DNA of 64,000 nucleotides from Pseudomonas sp. B20(2017) (GCF_002113125.1 NZ_NEJP01000008.1:62001-126000), one strand, 5' to 3'. Shown: positions 1-8,762, counted from the stretch's first letter. Program-made: numbers and translations. The notes: generated from the sequence alone by a model not told the origin.

Positions 1-121
1 GAATCAACCGGTAGAAGCTGGCATCGGTGCCGAAGGCCAGGGTCGACAGCGGATCGTCGAAACGCCGTTCGGCCGGAATCAGTTGCTGCGCATCGCGCAG
101 GAAAGTCGCCGGTAAGGTCAT
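1..121 (-). CDS. FAD-binding/Fe-S D-lactate dehydrogenase, N-terminus only (partial)
   Basis: Only the first 40 codons lie in the window; the gene continues past the left edge. The protein starts MTLPATFLRDAQQLIPAERR and reaches a segment ending in FGTDASFYRL. That start resembles the large FAD-binding plus Fe-S D-lactate dehydrogenase encoded at the end of Pseudomonas lactate operons. The ATG overlaps the lutC stop by 4 bp (ATGA), implying translational coupling in one lactate operon. It would feed electrons from D-lactate to the respiratory chain while LutABC handles L-lactate. The family call rests on the short N-terminus and the context; the catalytic domains are not visible. Confidence 0.7.
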   Translation of the reverse strand, partial: MTLPATFLRDAQQLIPAERRFDDPLSTLAFGTDASFYRLI

Positions 122-789
122 TGGTCCTCCAGGATCAATACCACCAGGTCTTTCGGGCCGTGGGCGCCGTAGGCCAGGACTTGTTCGATGTCGGCGGTTT
201 TCGACGGGCCGGACACCAGCAGCGCGTTGGTCGGCATGCCTTGCGCCCACTCGAATTCCTGCTGCACCTGATAGAAGTTGTCGCGGATCTGGCTGGCCTT
301 GAGCAGGGCGAAATGCACCGGCGGTACAAGGCTCATCAGCCGTGGTTCTGCGCGGGTTGGCCAGAGAATCAGGCTGCCGGTGGCGGCAATCGCGCCGAGG
401 GTGCCGGTGAGGCTGGCCGGGGTGTCGTTGAACAGCTCGGCTTTCCACTCTTCCATCGGCCGGTCGTAGGATTTCAGTGCCGGCAGATCCGGATTATTCG
501 CCCAGTGTTGTGTGATGCGCTGCCCGTGGGGCGTCGTCGGTGCGATCAGCAGGCTCGGCAACTGGCGGTCGCGCAGCAATTGCGCCAGCAGCGCCGGCCA
601 CGCATCAGCGGAGGTCAGATGGATTTCGGTGTGCACCGCTTCCATCAGTTTGCGCAGTTGCGGGATGCGTTGTTCGGCGCTGTAGGTGTAAGGCTGGGTC
701 ACCAGATCGACGTCGAAGTTGTCGGCAATCGGTGTGGTGCCGGTCAGGCTTTTCCGTAACTTGCCGAGGATATTTTGCTTGGCGCTCAT
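118..789 (-). CDS. lutC: L-lactate utilization protein LutC (YkgG family)
   Basis: A 223-residue LUD-domain (DUF162) protein, the third subunit of the LutABC L-lactate oxidation complex, which converts L-lactate to pyruvate in the cytoplasm. It begins MSAKQNILGKLRKSL and carries the family-typical segment around GTLGAIAATGSLILWPT, followed by VSGPSKTADIEQVLAYGAHG near the end. The TTG codon one position upstream could also initiate, but the ATG is preferred because it touches the lutB stop (TGATG). The stop overlaps the next gene by 4 bp. This tight packing places it in the lldP-lutABC-dehydrogenase operon controlled by the divergent lldR. Confidence 0.93.
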   Translation of the reverse strand: MSAKQNILGKLRKSLTGTTPIADNFDVDLVTQPYTYSAEQRIPQLRKLMEAVHTEIHLTSADAWPALLAQLLRDRQLPSLLIAPTTPHGQRITQHWANNPDLPALKSYDRPMEEWKAELFNDTPASLTGTLGAIAATGSLILWPTRAEPRLMSLVPPVHFALLKASQIRDNFYQVQQEFEWAQGMPTNALLVSGPSKTADIEQVLAYGAHGPKDLVVLILEDQ

Positions 790-2243
790 CAACGGTCTCC
801 TTGTTTGGCCAGGTGTTCGCGAGCCATGTCATGCAATGAGCGGGCAGCGGGTTTCGGCGCGCTGTGGTTCTGCGTCCAAGGGCCGACATTGTTCGGCGCC
901 AATGCGCGCAGGCGTGTGGCAAAAAACGCAAACATTCGATACAAGGTCGGCGAGCTGTTGAGCTTCGCCCAGGCGTTCCAGATGAAGCGTTCCTTGCGCG
1001 AATATTTGCTGCCCTGGCCGCGCATCACTTGATGTGGCGAGTCGGGGGCTTTGACGTTCTCTTCGCGTAGGCGGCGCAGCAGTGCGGGAATAGGAATTTT
1101 TACCGGACACACTTCACCGCAGGCGCCGCACAACGAAGACGCACTCGGGTGATCCGGGACTTTCGCCAGGCCGACCATGTGCGGGGTGATGATTTTGCCG
1201 ATCGGGCCGGGGTAAACCTCGCCGTAGGTATGGCCGCCGACGCGGGTGTAAACCGGGCAATGATTCATGCAGGCGCCACAGCGGATGCAGTTCAGTGTCT
1301 GGCGCAATTCACTGTCGGCAAACGCCTGGCTGCGACCGTTGTCGAGCAATACCAGATGCACTTCCTGCGGGCCGTCGAGTTCGTGCTCCTTGCGCGGGCC
1401 GGAGATCATGTTGACGTAAGTGGTGATCGGAATGCCCAGCGCCGAGCGGGTCAGCAATGACAGCAGCGGCACCACGTCGCGCAGGTTTTCCACGACCTTT
1501 TCGATGCCGGTGACGGCGATGTGCACCGGCGGCACGGTGGTGGTCATGCGGCCGTTGCCTTCGTTTTCCACCAGCAGCAGGGTGCCGGTTTCGGCCACGG
1601 CGAAGTTGACACCGGAAACGCCGATGTCCGCTTCGAAGAATTTCTGCCGCAGGACCCTGCGACCGATCTGAATGAGTTGGTCAACGTCCTTGGTGTATTC
1701 CACGCCAAGTTTGTCGTGGAACAAGGACGCGACCTGACCGGCATTCTTGTGGATTGCCGGCATGATTATGTGAGAAGGCTTCTCGTGGTCGAGCTGGACG
1801 ATGTACTCCCCCATGTCGGACTCCAGACATTCAATGTCCCGAGCCTCGAGGAAATGGTTCATCTCCATCTCTTCGCTGACCATCGATTTGCCCTTGATCA
1901 CTTGCCGCGCCTCGTGAGCGCGGATGATCGAAAGGACGATGCCATTGGCCTCGTCCACCGTTTCCGCCCAGTGCACTGTCACACCGTTGCGAGTCAGGTT
2001 CTGTTCCAGTTGCTCGAGCAGTTCGGGCAACTTGGAGAGCGCGCGGGCACGGATAGCATTGCCCAGTTCACGCAGGTGTTCTCTTTCGTGGGCATCGCTG
2101 AAAGCCGCTGCCCGCTTGGTCATCAGTGAATCCATCGCAGTGCGGAAGTTGTTCCGTAACTGCGAATCACCCAGGGCGTTGTGCGCCCGGGTGCGGAAAT
2201 CTTCTTCTACGGCAACCGTAGGAATAATCGTGGAAGTGCTCAT
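789..2243 (-). CDS. lutB: L-lactate utilization iron-sulfur protein LutB
   Basis: A 484-residue cytoplasmic iron-sulfur protein of the LutABC L-lactate oxidation complex. The N-terminal three fifths is the LUD domain (SIIRAHEARQVIKGKSM, ADIGVSGVNFAVAETGTLLL). Two [4Fe-4S] ligand sets follow: C319, C322, C325 and C329 (CIRCGACMNHCP), and C372, C375 and C379 (CGACGEVCP). The reading frame stays open for 35 codons upstream, inside lutA. MSTSTIIP is chosen because its ATG overlaps the lutA stop by 4 bp and the upstream residues do not resemble the family. It is flanked by lutA and lutC with overlapping junctions. Confidence 0.94.
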   Translation of the reverse strand: MSTSTIIPTVAVEEDFRTRAHNALGDSQLRNNFRTAMDSLMTKRAAAFSDAHEREHLRELGNAIRARALSKLPELLEQLEQNLTRNGVTVHWAETVDEANGIVLSIIRAHEARQVIKGKSMVSEEMEMNHFLEARDIECLESDMGEYIVQLDHEKPSHIIMPAIHKNAGQVASLFHDKLGVEYTKDVDQLIQIGRRVLRQKFFEADIGVSGVNFAVAETGTLLLVENEGNGRMTTTVPPVHIAVTGIEKVVENLRDVVPLLSLLTRSALGIPITTYVNMISGPRKEHELDGPQEVHLVLLDNGRSQAFADSELRQTLNCIRCGACMNHCPVYTRVGGHTYGEVYPGPIGKIITPHMVGLAKVPDHPSASSLCGACGEVCPVKIPIPALLRRLREENVKAPDSPHQVMRGQGSKYSRKERFIWNAWAKLNSSPTLYRMFAFFATRLRALAPNNVGPWTQNHSAPKPAARSLHDMAREHLAKQGDR

Positions 2244-3064
2244 CGCGCACCTCCGGTTCGTTGCCAGAGGAAGCTCGCCAGGTGTTGCCCGCGCAGCGCT
2301 TCCTGCTGTTTTTCCAGCGAGCCGTTGATGTTCATCAAGCAGCCGCAATCGGCACTGAGTACCTGATGAGCGCCGGATTCCTTCAACGCCCGGGTCTTGT
2401 CAGCCACCATCGCGCCGGAAATGTCTGGCATACGGACGCTGAATGTCCCACCGAAGCCACAGCATTCGCTTTCATGGTCGTGATTGACCCGTTCCACGTT
2501 GCTCAACTGCGCCAACAACTCGCGGCCGTGCAGGTGGGTGTTCATTTCCCGTCGCGCCGAACACGAGGTGTGCAGCGCCACTTTCACCGGCTCGCCGCTG
2601 TCCTTGAGCTGCACCTTGCAGACGAACAGCAGAAACTCGGCCAATTCATAGGTGCGGGCCGCGAGGGCCTGAACCTGTTTCAAAGTTTCCGGCTCGTCCT
2701 TGAACAAGTCGGCGTAATGCTCGCGGATCATTCCGGCGCACGAACCCGACGGCACCACCACCGGATAGTCCCCGGCAAACAGCGCCAGTTGCGAGCGCGC
2801 TACCGTCCGTGCCTGCTCGGTGTAACCCGAGGTGTAGGCCGGTTGTCCACAGCAGCTCTGCCCTTGCGGGTAGTCGACCCGGATGCCTTCGCGTTCCAGC
2901 AAGTGGATCGCGTCCATCCCGGCTTCCGGGTAGAACAGGTCGACCACGCACGTGCCGAACAGGTAGACCCGCGACGGTTTCTCGCTGGGGTATTGCCGGG
3001 GTTCGGGCAGTGGCGGTGCGACGCGAGTGGCGTTGGGCACAGCGTTGTAAAAAAGCTCGCTCAT
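2240..3064 (-). CDS. lutA: L-lactate utilization protein LutA (CCG-domain Fe-S oxidoreductase subunit)
   Basis: A 274-residue protein with the two cysteine-rich CCG motifs typical of LutA and GlcF/HdrB-like subunits: C71-C72-G73 (SCCGQPAYTSG) and C201-C202-G203 (ECCGFGGTFSV). Further conserved cysteines are C109 (SGSCAG) and C240/C242 (DCGC). It is the first lut subunit after the permease. The frame is open 38 codons further upstream. MSELFYN is preferred because a GGAG lies 9 bases before it on the minus strand and the upstream residues look non-coding. A 150-bp gap with a hairpin separates it from lldP. Confidence 0.94.
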   Translation of the reverse strand: MSELFYNAVPNATRVAPPLPEPRQYPSEKPSRVYLFGTCVVDLFYPEAGMDAIHLLEREGIRVDYPQGQSCCGQPAYTSGYTEQARTVARSQLALFAGDYPVVVPSGSCAGMIREHYADLFKDEPETLKQVQALAARTYELAEFLLFVCKVQLKDSGEPVKVALHTSCSARREMNTHLHGRELLAQLSNVERVNHDHESECCGFGGTFSVRMPDISGAMVADKTRALKESGAHQVLSADCGCLMNINGSLEKQQEALRGQHLASFLWQRTGGAR

Positions 3065-3164
3065 CAGGCGTGTCTCCGGGTGGGCCCGGTTATCCGTCTG
3101 TTGAGGCTGCCGAATATAGAGCGCGTTGCTTTCAGCAGCCTTACAGACCGGGTTGTGAATTGCT

Positions 3165-3189
3165 GACGCCGGAATCACGAACCGGCGTC
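3165..3189 (-). other. Hairpin in the lldP-lutA intergenic region
   Basis: The inverted repeat GACGCCGG/CCGGCGTC has a 9-base loop and lies between the lldP stop and the lutA start. No T-run follows it in the direction of transcription, so it is not a strong intrinsic terminator. A role as an mRNA stabiliser, a processing site, or a partial terminator that lowers lut expression relative to the permease is inference. Confidence 0.5.
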
Positions 3190-3214
3190 GGTTATTTCCA
3201 TGTCGCTTGTAGTC

Positions 3215-4909
3215 TTAATGCACCAGCATGCCGGTGAACCAGTAAGCCTGAGCCAAAGTGATCAGGCCGACGATCGTGGCAAAGAATAGGCTGTGCTTGA
3301 GGGTGAAGCGGAACAGATCGGATTCCTTGCCCACCAGACCGGTCGCGGCGCAGGCCACGGCGATCGATTGTGGCGAGATCATCTTGCCGGTCACGCCGCC
3401 GCTGGTATTGGCCGCCACCAGCAGGGTGTCGTTGACCCCGATCTGGTGTGCGGTAGTCGCTTGCAGCGAACTGAACAGGGCGTTGGACGAGGTATCGGAA
3501 CCGGTCAGGAACACGCCGAGCCAGCCGAGGAAAGGCGAGAAGAACGGAAATGCCGCGCCGGTTGCTGCCAGCACCAGAGCCATGGTCGAGGACATGCCGG
3601 AATAGTTGGTGACGAAGGCAAACGCCAACACCATGCCGATCGACAGGATCGGCCAGCGCAGTTCGTAGAAGGTTTCTTTCAAAGTGGTCAGACCAGTTTT
3701 GAAATTGATCTTCAGCACCAGCATCGAGATCAGCGCGGAGAAGAAAATCGCCGTGCCGGTCGCGGAGATCGGATCGAGTTTGAATACGGCCGGGATCGCT
3801 GTCGGAGCGGCGACGATCGGTGCAGTTTTGATCACCAGTTGATCGAGGTGCGGAATCGCGAAGTTGAACACCCAGGCGTACATCGAACCGCCGGCGGCGA
3901 ACATGGCTTTGAAAGGCTTGAGGGTCCAGATGGTCACCAGCACGGTGAGGATCAGGAACGGCGACCACGCCTTGAAGATTTCCCCGAGGCTGGAAGGCGA
4001 AGCGACGGTGGTGCGCTTCTGACCGAAACCGCCGACGCTGGCAGTTACCACCGAAGCGGAAACAGCACCGGCAATGTGCTGGCCGGCGGCACGTTTCGGC
4101 TGCCAGACCTTCAGGAACAGGGTCAGCGAAATCAGGCTGGCCAGGGCCGACGTGATGTCCGGCAGTTCCGGTCCGATGAAGTTCGAAGTGAAGTATTGGG
4201 TGACGGCGAAGCTCAAGCCTGCGACCAGCGCCGCCGGCCAGGTTTCACGCACACCGCGCAGGCCGTCCATCATGAACACCAGCCAGAACGGCACGAACAG
4301 CGACAGCAGCGGCAACTGGCGGCCGGTCATGGCGCCGATCTTGAACGCGTCGATGCCGGTGACTTGCCCGGCCACGATGATCGGAATCCCCAGTGCGCCG
4401 AACGCAACCGGTGCGGTGTTGGCGATCAGGCACAGGCCGGCAGCGTACAGCGGGTTGAAGCCGAGTCCCACCAGCAGCGCAGCGGTAATCGCCACTGGCG
4501 CACCGAAACCTGCGGCACCTTCGAGGAATGCACCGAAGCAGAAACCGATCAGCAGCACCTGCAGACGCTGGTCATCAGTGATCGACAGCACCGAGCTGCG
4601 GATGACCTCGAACTGACCGCTCTTGACCGTCAGTTTGTACAGGAACACTGCCGCCACAATGATCCAGGCAATTGGCCACAGACCATAAGCAAAGCCGTAA
4701 CCGGCAGCCGCGAACGCCATGTCGACCGGCATCTGGAACGCGAAGATCGCCACGGCGATGGCCAGGGCCAGCGTGATGCTGCCGGCTATGTGACCTTTGA
4801 GGCGGAACACCGCCAGGGCGAGGAAGAAGAACACGATGGGGATGACGGCCGCGAGTGCGGACACGCCGAGACTGCCGAGCGGGCTGTAGAGCTGTTGCCA
4901 GGTTTGCAT
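3215..4909 (-). CDS. lldP: L-lactate permease LldP
   Basis: A 564-residue inner-membrane lactate:proton symporter of the LctP family, at the family's usual length and hydrophobic throughout. About twelve or more membrane segments can be picked out, starting with [20 protein letters not shown]. Family-conserved stretches include [20 protein letters not shown] and [15 protein letters not shown]. The minus-strand ATG follows AGGGG. It heads the lactate operon and is divergent from lldR across 262 bp that hold a GntR-type operator, so lactate-dependent derepression is likely. Confidence 0.96.
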   Translation of the reverse strand: MQTWQQLYSPLGSLGVSALAAVIPIVFFFLALAVFRLKGHIAGSITLALAIAVAIFAFQMPVDMAFAAAGYGFAYGLWPIAWIIVAAVFLYKLTVKSGQFEVIRSSVLSITDDQRLQVLLIGFCFGAFLEGAAGFGAPVAITAALLVGLGFNPLYAAGLCLIANTAPVAFGALGIPIIVAGQVTGIDAFKIGAMTGRQLPLLSLFVPFWLVFMMDGLRGVRETWPAALVAGLSFAVTQYFTSNFIGPELPDITSALASLISLTLFLKVWQPKRAAGQHIAGAVSASVVTASVGGFGQKRTTVASPSSLGEIFKAWSPFLILTVLVTIWTLKPFKAMFAAGGSMYAWVFNFAIPHLDQLVIKTAPIVAAPTAIPAVFKLDPISATGTAIFFSALISMLVLKINFKTGLTTLKETFYELRWPILSIGMVLAFAFVTNYSGMSSTMALVLAATGAAFPFFSPFLGWLGVFLTGSDTSSNALFSSLQATTAHQIGVNDTLLVAANTSGGVTGKMISPQSIAVACAATGLVGKESDLFRFTLKHSLFFATIVGLITLAQAYWFTGMLVH

Positions 4910-4960
4910 ATGGGGTGGCCCCTAATTGTTGTTGGTCAGGCACTGTCAGCGTTCTTGGTT

Positions 4961-4977
4961 AATTGGTAAGACCAATT
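4961..4977. promoter_or_regulatory. Predicted LldR operator (GntR/FadR-type palindrome)
   Basis: AATTGGTAAGACCAATT is a perfect 7+3+7 palindrome in the lldP-lldR divergent region. It matches the TNGTNNNACNA core recognised by FadR-subfamily GntR regulators and closely resembles the E. coli LldR operator as I recall it (AATTGG...CCAATT). It sits about 50 bp upstream of lldP and 195 bp upstream of lldR. Repression released by lactate is inferred from the family. Confidence 0.85.
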
Positions 4978-5171
4978 TACAATCGCTGTTGGCTAGGGTA
5001 AAAGCCTTGATATCGGTGTGTCAATTTGCCGCCCTAAAACTTTTGTCGAACAACCGGACGGCGAGTCGGATTGCACCGGTTGAATTCGCGTCATCTGGCA
5101 GGTGTCGGCGCAGCGTCGATAGGCCAGAATAGAGAGCCCGGCGAGCGGTCGGGATGGTGGAGAGTTGAGTG

Positions 5172-5939
5172 ATGGGGTTTGATCAGATACGTCAGCGCCG
5201 TTTGTCTGATGACATTGTCGAGCGGCTGGAAGGGATGATTCTCGAGGGCACGTTGAAGTCTGGCGAACGTCTGCCGGCCGAGCGAGTGCTGGCGGAACAG
5301 TTCGGCGTTTCCCGGCCCTCGTTGCGCGAGGCGATTCAGAAGCTGGCGGCCAAGGGTTTGCTGGTCAGCAAACAGGGCGGCGGCAACTATGTCGTGGAAA
5401 GCCTCGGTTCGACGTTCAGCGATCCGCTGCTGCAATTGCTGGAAAGCAATCCCGAGGCGCAGCGTGATCTGCTGGAATTTCGCCACACGCTGGAGGCATC
5501 GTGCGCCTATTACGCAGCATTGCGCGCCACGGATGTGGACCGCGAGCGGCTGACGGCTGCGTTTGAAGAGTTACAGGACTGCTATTCGCGTCACGACGAA
5601 GTGAGCCGGGCGGAAGAGGGCGCGGCGGATGCGAAATTCCACCTGGCGATTGCCGAAGCCAGTCATAACGCGGTGTTGCTGCACACCATTCGCGGGCTGT
5701 TCGATCTGCTCAAGCGCAACGTGGTGACCAACATCGGTGGCATGTACAAGCAGCGCATGGAAACCCGCGACATGCTGATCACGCAGCATCGGGAATTGTA
5801 TCTGGCGATTATCGAGGGGCGCGCGGAACAGGCGCGTGAGGTGTCCAGCCGACACATTCTGTATGTGCAGGAAGTGCTGGAAGAGGTGCGTCAGGAAGTG
5901 CAACGCATGGCTCGCGCCGAGCGACGCAAAGGGATGTAG
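5172..5939 (+). CDS. lldR: GntR-family (FadR subfamily) regulator of lactate utilization, LldR
   Basis: A 255-residue DNA-binding regulator. Residues 8-75 form a GntR winged helix-turn-helix (RRLSDDIVERLEGMILEG, ERVLAEQFGVSRPSLREAI). The rest is an all-helical FCD ligand-binding domain with the expected histidines in FHLAIAEASHN and later helices. It is divergent from lldP and the shared region contains the palindrome expected for this subfamily, which supports LldR over other FadR-type regulators. The ATG follows GGAGAG by 7 bases; a GTG directly before it is possible. It converges on smpB, with a strong hairpin between. Confidence 0.9.
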   Translation: MGFDQIRQRRLSDDIVERLEGMILEGTLKSGERLPAERVLAEQFGVSRPSLREAIQKLAAKGLLVSKQGGGNYVVESLGSTFSDPLLQLLESNPEAQRDLLEFRHTLEASCAYYAALRATDVDRERLTAAFEELQDCYSRHDEVSRAEEGAADAKFHLAIAEASHNAVLLHTIRGLFDLLKRNVVTNIGGMYKQRMETRDMLITQHRELYLAIIEGRAEQAREVSSRHILYVQEVLEEVRQEVQRMARAERRKGM

Positions 5940-5941
5940 GC

Positions 5942-5976
5942 ATGACCGTTCCCATGCCGGGCGCGGGAACGGTCAT
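5942..5976. terminator. Bidirectional hairpin between lldR and smpB
   Basis: ATGACCGTTCCC/GGGAACGGTCAT is a perfect 12-bp stem with an 11-base GC-rich loop, starting 2 bases after the lldR stop and ending 13 bases before the smpB stop. No T-run follows on either side. Its position between convergent genes suggests a shared terminator or 3'-end protector. Confidence 0.6.
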
Positions 5977-5989
5977 CAGGGCAGAAGAT

Positions 5990-6472
5990 TCAGTCTTCCT
6001 TGCCCTTGTTGCGCACCGCACGCTGCAACTCGCGACCGGCGTCACGTTCGCGTTCGGTATCACGCTTGTCGTATTCCTTCTTCCCCTTGCCCAGTGCGAT
6101 CTCGCACTTGACCATGTGCTTGCTCCAGTACCAGGAGAGGCACACGCAGGCGTAACCCTTCTGCTGCACGGCGGCGGCGAGCTTGTCCAGCTCGCGGCGG
6201 TTGAGCAGCAACTTGCGGGTACGCACCGGGTCGGCAATGACGTGGGTGCTGGCGGTCATCAGAGGCGTGATGTGGCTGCCGAGCAACCAGGCTTCGCCAT
6301 CCTTGAGCAATACGTAACTGTCGACCAGTTGCAGTTTGCTTGCCCGCAGACTTTTTACTTCCCAGCCGGCCAGGACCAGACCAGCCTCGAACTTGTGCTC
6401 GATGAAGTAATCGTGTCGCGCCTTTTTGTTTTGCGCGATGGTCCCTGTTGGGTGTTTCTTCTGTTTAGCCAT
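5990..6472 (-). CDS. smpB: SsrA-binding protein SmpB (trans-translation)
   Basis: A 160-residue RNA-binding protein that delivers tmRNA to stalled ribosomes. It has the conserved start [20 protein letters not shown], the beta-barrel motif GWEVKSLR and the basic tail [17 protein letters not shown]. The start is unambiguous by comparison with P. aeruginosa, yet there is no Shine-Dalgarno. A perfect TATAAT lies only 9 bases upstream of the ATG, so the mRNA may be leaderless or nearly so. It is divergent from the sodium symporter and convergent with lldR. Confidence 0.97.
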   Translation of the reverse strand: MAKQKKHPTGTIAQNKKARHDYFIEHKFEAGLVLAGWEVKSLRASKLQLVDSYVLLKDGEAWLLGSHITPLMTASTHVIADPVRTRKLLLNRRELDKLAAAVQQKGYACVCLSWYWSKHMVKCEIALGKGKKEYDKRDTERERDAGRELQRAVRNKGKED

Positions 6473-6481
6473 AGGGGCGGC

Positions 6482-6487
6482 ATTATA
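6482..6487 (-). promoter_or_regulatory. Predicted smpB -10 element placed 9 nt from the start codon
   Basis: The minus-strand hexamer TATAAT is an exact consensus -10. It is followed by GCCGCCCCT and then the smpB ATG. A transcription start 6-9 bases downstream would fall at or next to the A of the ATG. No good -35 is seen at 16-18 bp. Promoter assignment is inference. Confidence 0.55.
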
Positions 6488-6591
6488 TGGAGATAAACGG
6501 CTGTCGGCTACGGTGATGCTGCGTGCTTGAGCAGGTTGAGTGAATCCCGGACAATGCGGCCTCTTTTTCTAACGCTTGGGCGTGATAAACG

Positions 6592-7995
6592 ATGTCGACA
6601 GACAAGGTTTCTGTCCACGGCAGTTGGGCTAGCCGCTGGGTTTTCATATTCGCCGCGACCGGTTCGGCCGTGGGACTGGGCAGCATCTGGAAATTCCCCT
6701 ACATGGTCGGGGTCTACGGTGGCGGCGCCTTCGTGCTGATGTTTCTGGCGTGTATCGCGCTGATCGGCATCCCGGTGATGCTCGCTGAAACCCTGATCGG
6801 CCGCCGTGCCCGTCAGAGTCCGGCGAATGCCCTGAAGGTGCTGGCGCGGGAAGCCGGGCACTCGGGCAAGTGGTCGTGGGGCGCGTTCGCCGGGATGATC
6901 ACGGCGTTGCTGATCCTGTCTTTCTATAGTGTCGTCGGCGGCTGGTCGCTGGATTACATCATTGATATGGGGCGCGGGGATTTCCAGGGCGCGACGGCCG
7001 ATCAGGTCGGGGCGTACTTCGGTAATGTCATCGCCGATCCGTGGCGCATCGCGCTGTGGCACACGGTTTTCATGCTGTTGTCGGCGGTGGTGATCGCCAA
7101 AGGCGTCGTTGCCGGGCTCGAACGCAGCCTTCGGATCATGATGCCGCTGCTGTTCGTGATGGTGCTGGTGCTGCTGGGTTACAGCATGACCACCGGGCAT
7201 TTCATGGAGGGCGTGCATTTCATGTTCGACTTCCACCCGGAAAAAGTCCTCGACGGCCTGCTGCCGGCCATGGGTCACGCGTTCTTCTCGCTGAGCGTGG
7301 GCGTGGGCTCGATCATGATCTACGGCGCCTATATGACCAAGGAAGCCTCGCTGTCCGGCACGGTCGTGGGGGTGGCGCTGCTCGATACTTTTGTTTCGCT
7401 GGTGGCCGGCCTGGCCTTATTTCCGATTGTGTTCGCCGGTGGTTTGAACCCGAGCGAAGGCCCGGGGCTGATGTTCGTCAGCCTGCCATTTGCTTTCGGT
7501 AACGTGCTGTTCGGCCAGTTGATGGGCGTGGTGTTCTTTGTTCTGGTGGCCATTGCGGCCTGGAGTTCGGCGATTTCCCTGCTGGAGCCGATGGTCGCCT
7601 ATCTGGTCGAGCGGACTAAAATCAGTCGTGCCTGGGTGACATTCTGGTTGGCGTTCACCTGCTGGTTTGTCGGTCTGGGCACGGTGTTTTCCTTCAACAT
7701 CTGGAAGGAAGCCAAATTTTTCGTGAACGATGGTGGGGTGTTCCATCTCTACCAATGGGGCGCGGCCGGTGGTCTGGACTTCTTTGGTGTGATCGACTTC
7801 TTCACCTCGCGGATCATGTTGCCGCTCGGCGGGCTGTGCTTCGTGCTGTTTGCCGGTTGGGTGATGGGGCGTGAAGCGGTGCGTGACGAATTGTCGATTC
7901 GCAGTCCGGCGCTGTTCGCCCTGTCTCTGTTCTTGATGCGCTATGTGGCGCCCATCGGCATTCTTGTAGTGTTTGCCGCCCAGCTCTGGAAGTGA
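6592..7995 (+). CDS. Sodium-dependent amino-acid transporter (neurotransmitter:sodium symporter family)
   Basis: A 467-residue inner-membrane Na+-coupled transporter with the NSS/SNF first-helix signature at residues 24-38 (GSAVGLGSIWKFPYM), which forms the unwound substrate and sodium site. About eleven or twelve hydrophobic segments follow, with the family motif AIAAWSSAISLLEP in the second half. The length suits bacterial members such as MhsT or Tyt1. The substrate, probably an amino acid, cannot be read from sequence. It lies 7 bp upstream of ratA. From memory the P. aeruginosa locus has smpB next to ratA, so this gene may be a lineage-specific insertion. Confidence 0.88.
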   Translation: MSTDKVSVHGSWASRWVFIFAATGSAVGLGSIWKFPYMVGVYGGGAFVLMFLACIALIGIPVMLAETLIGRRARQSPANALKVLAREAGHSGKWSWGAFAGMITALLILSFYSVVGGWSLDYIIDMGRGDFQGATADQVGAYFGNVIADPWRIALWHTVFMLLSAVVIAKGVVAGLERSLRIMMPLLFVMVLVLLGYSMTTGHFMEGVHFMFDFHPEKVLDGLLPAMGHAFFSLSVGVGSIMIYGAYMTKEASLSGTVVGVALLDTFVSLVAGLALFPIVFAGGLNPSEGPGLMFVSLPFAFGNVLFGQLMGVVFFVLVAIAAWSSAISLLEPMVAYLVERTKISRAWVTFWLAFTCWFVGLGTVFSFNIWKEAKFFVNDGGVFHLYQWGAAGGLDFFGVIDFFTSRIMLPLGGLCFVLFAGWVMGREAVRDELSIRSPALFALSLFLMRYVAPIGILVVFAAQLWK

Positions 7996-8002
7996 CGCTT
8001 AC

Positions 8003-8437
8003 ATGACGACACATATTCAACGATCGGCGCTGCTGCCTTACCCGGCGCAATTTCTCTACGACCTGGTCAATGACGTGGCGCGTTACCCGGAATTTCTGCC
8101 GTGGTGCTCCTCTGCTGAGGTTCTGGAAAGCTCGCCTGAACACATGCGCGCCAGTGTCGGCGTGGCCAAGGGCGGCCTCAGTCAGCACTTTGTGACGCGT
8201 AACACGCTGGTGCCGGGGCAGTCGATCGAGATGAATCTGGAGGAAGGTCCGTTCAATCAGCTGCACGGCGTCTGGGTGTTCAAGGCGCTGAACGAGAAGG
8301 CCTGCAAGATCAGTCTGGATCTGTCCTTCGACTACGCCGGGCCGCTGGTCCGCGCGACGCTCGGCCCTCTGTTCAATCAGGCGGCCAATACGCTGGTGGA
8401 CGCGTTCTGCCAGCGCGCCAAGCAGATGCATGGTTGA
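8003..8437 (+). CDS. ratA: RatA/Coq10-like START-domain protein
   Basis: A 144-residue polyketide-cyclase/START-fold protein (MTTHIQRSALLPYPAQFLYD, YPEFLPWCSSAEVLES). Homologues are annotated either as the RatA ribosome-association toxin or as Coq10-like ubiquinone-binding proteins; the sequence alone does not decide. The start is the ATG 7 bp after the symporter stop; the frame is open a little further inside that gene. It overlaps rnfH by 8 bp, the conserved ratA-ratB pair next to smpB. E. coli data on toxicity should not be assumed to transfer. Confidence 0.88.
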   Translation: MTTHIQRSALLPYPAQFLYDLVNDVARYPEFLPWCSSAEVLESSPEHMRASVGVAKGGLSQHFVTRNTLVPGQSIEMNLEEGPFNQLHGVWVFKALNEKACKISLDLSFDYAGPLVRATLGPLFNQAANTLVDAFCQRAKQMHG

Positions 8438-8744
8438 GCCGGTGATCGAAATAGAAGTGGTGTATGCCGCCGTTGATCGTCAGATTTTGCGTGTAATCAG
8501 TGTTGCTGAGGGTACGACAGTGCGTGCGGCGCTGATGGCGTCCGGGATTGATGCCGAATTTCCGGAGCTGGATCTGCAGAGCTGCCCCTTGGGGGTCTTT
8601 GGCAAAGTGATCGCTGATCCGGATACTCGACAGGTTCAGGAGGGCGATCGCATCGAGATCTATCGACCGCTGTTGGCAGATCCGAAAGAAGTGCGCCGTC
8701 TGCGTGCCGCCAAAGCCGCCGAGGCCAAGGCGCGAAATCAGTAG
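8430..8744 (+). CDS. rnfH: RnfH family protein (RatB, UPF0125)
   Basis: A 104-residue beta-grasp ubiquitin-like-fold protein (IEIEVVYAAVDRQILRVISV, CPLGVFGK) with a charged alanine-rich tail. Its biochemical role is not established. The name comes from rnf clusters elsewhere and RatB from its pairing with RatA. It starts within the end of ratA (8-bp overlap) and is followed by a strong terminator shared with the convergent bamE. Confidence 0.9.
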   Translation: MVEPVIEIEVVYAAVDRQILRVISVAEGTTVRAALMASGIDAEFPELDLQSCPLGVFGKVIADPDTRQVQEGDRIEIYRPLLADPKEVRRLRAAKAAEAKARNQ

Positions 8745-8762
8745 GCTGGCCAAACGGCAGGC

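Noticed and set aside
2244..2348. Longer LutB start 35 codons upstream
   Set aside because: It lies inside lutA, and the ATG at 2243 forms a 4-bp overlap with the lutA stop, as at the other operon junctions.
8003..8744. ratA-rnfH as a novel toxin-antitoxin system
   Set aside because: This is the widely conserved ratA/ratB pair; a START-domain/Coq10-like role is at least as likely and nothing unusual is visible.
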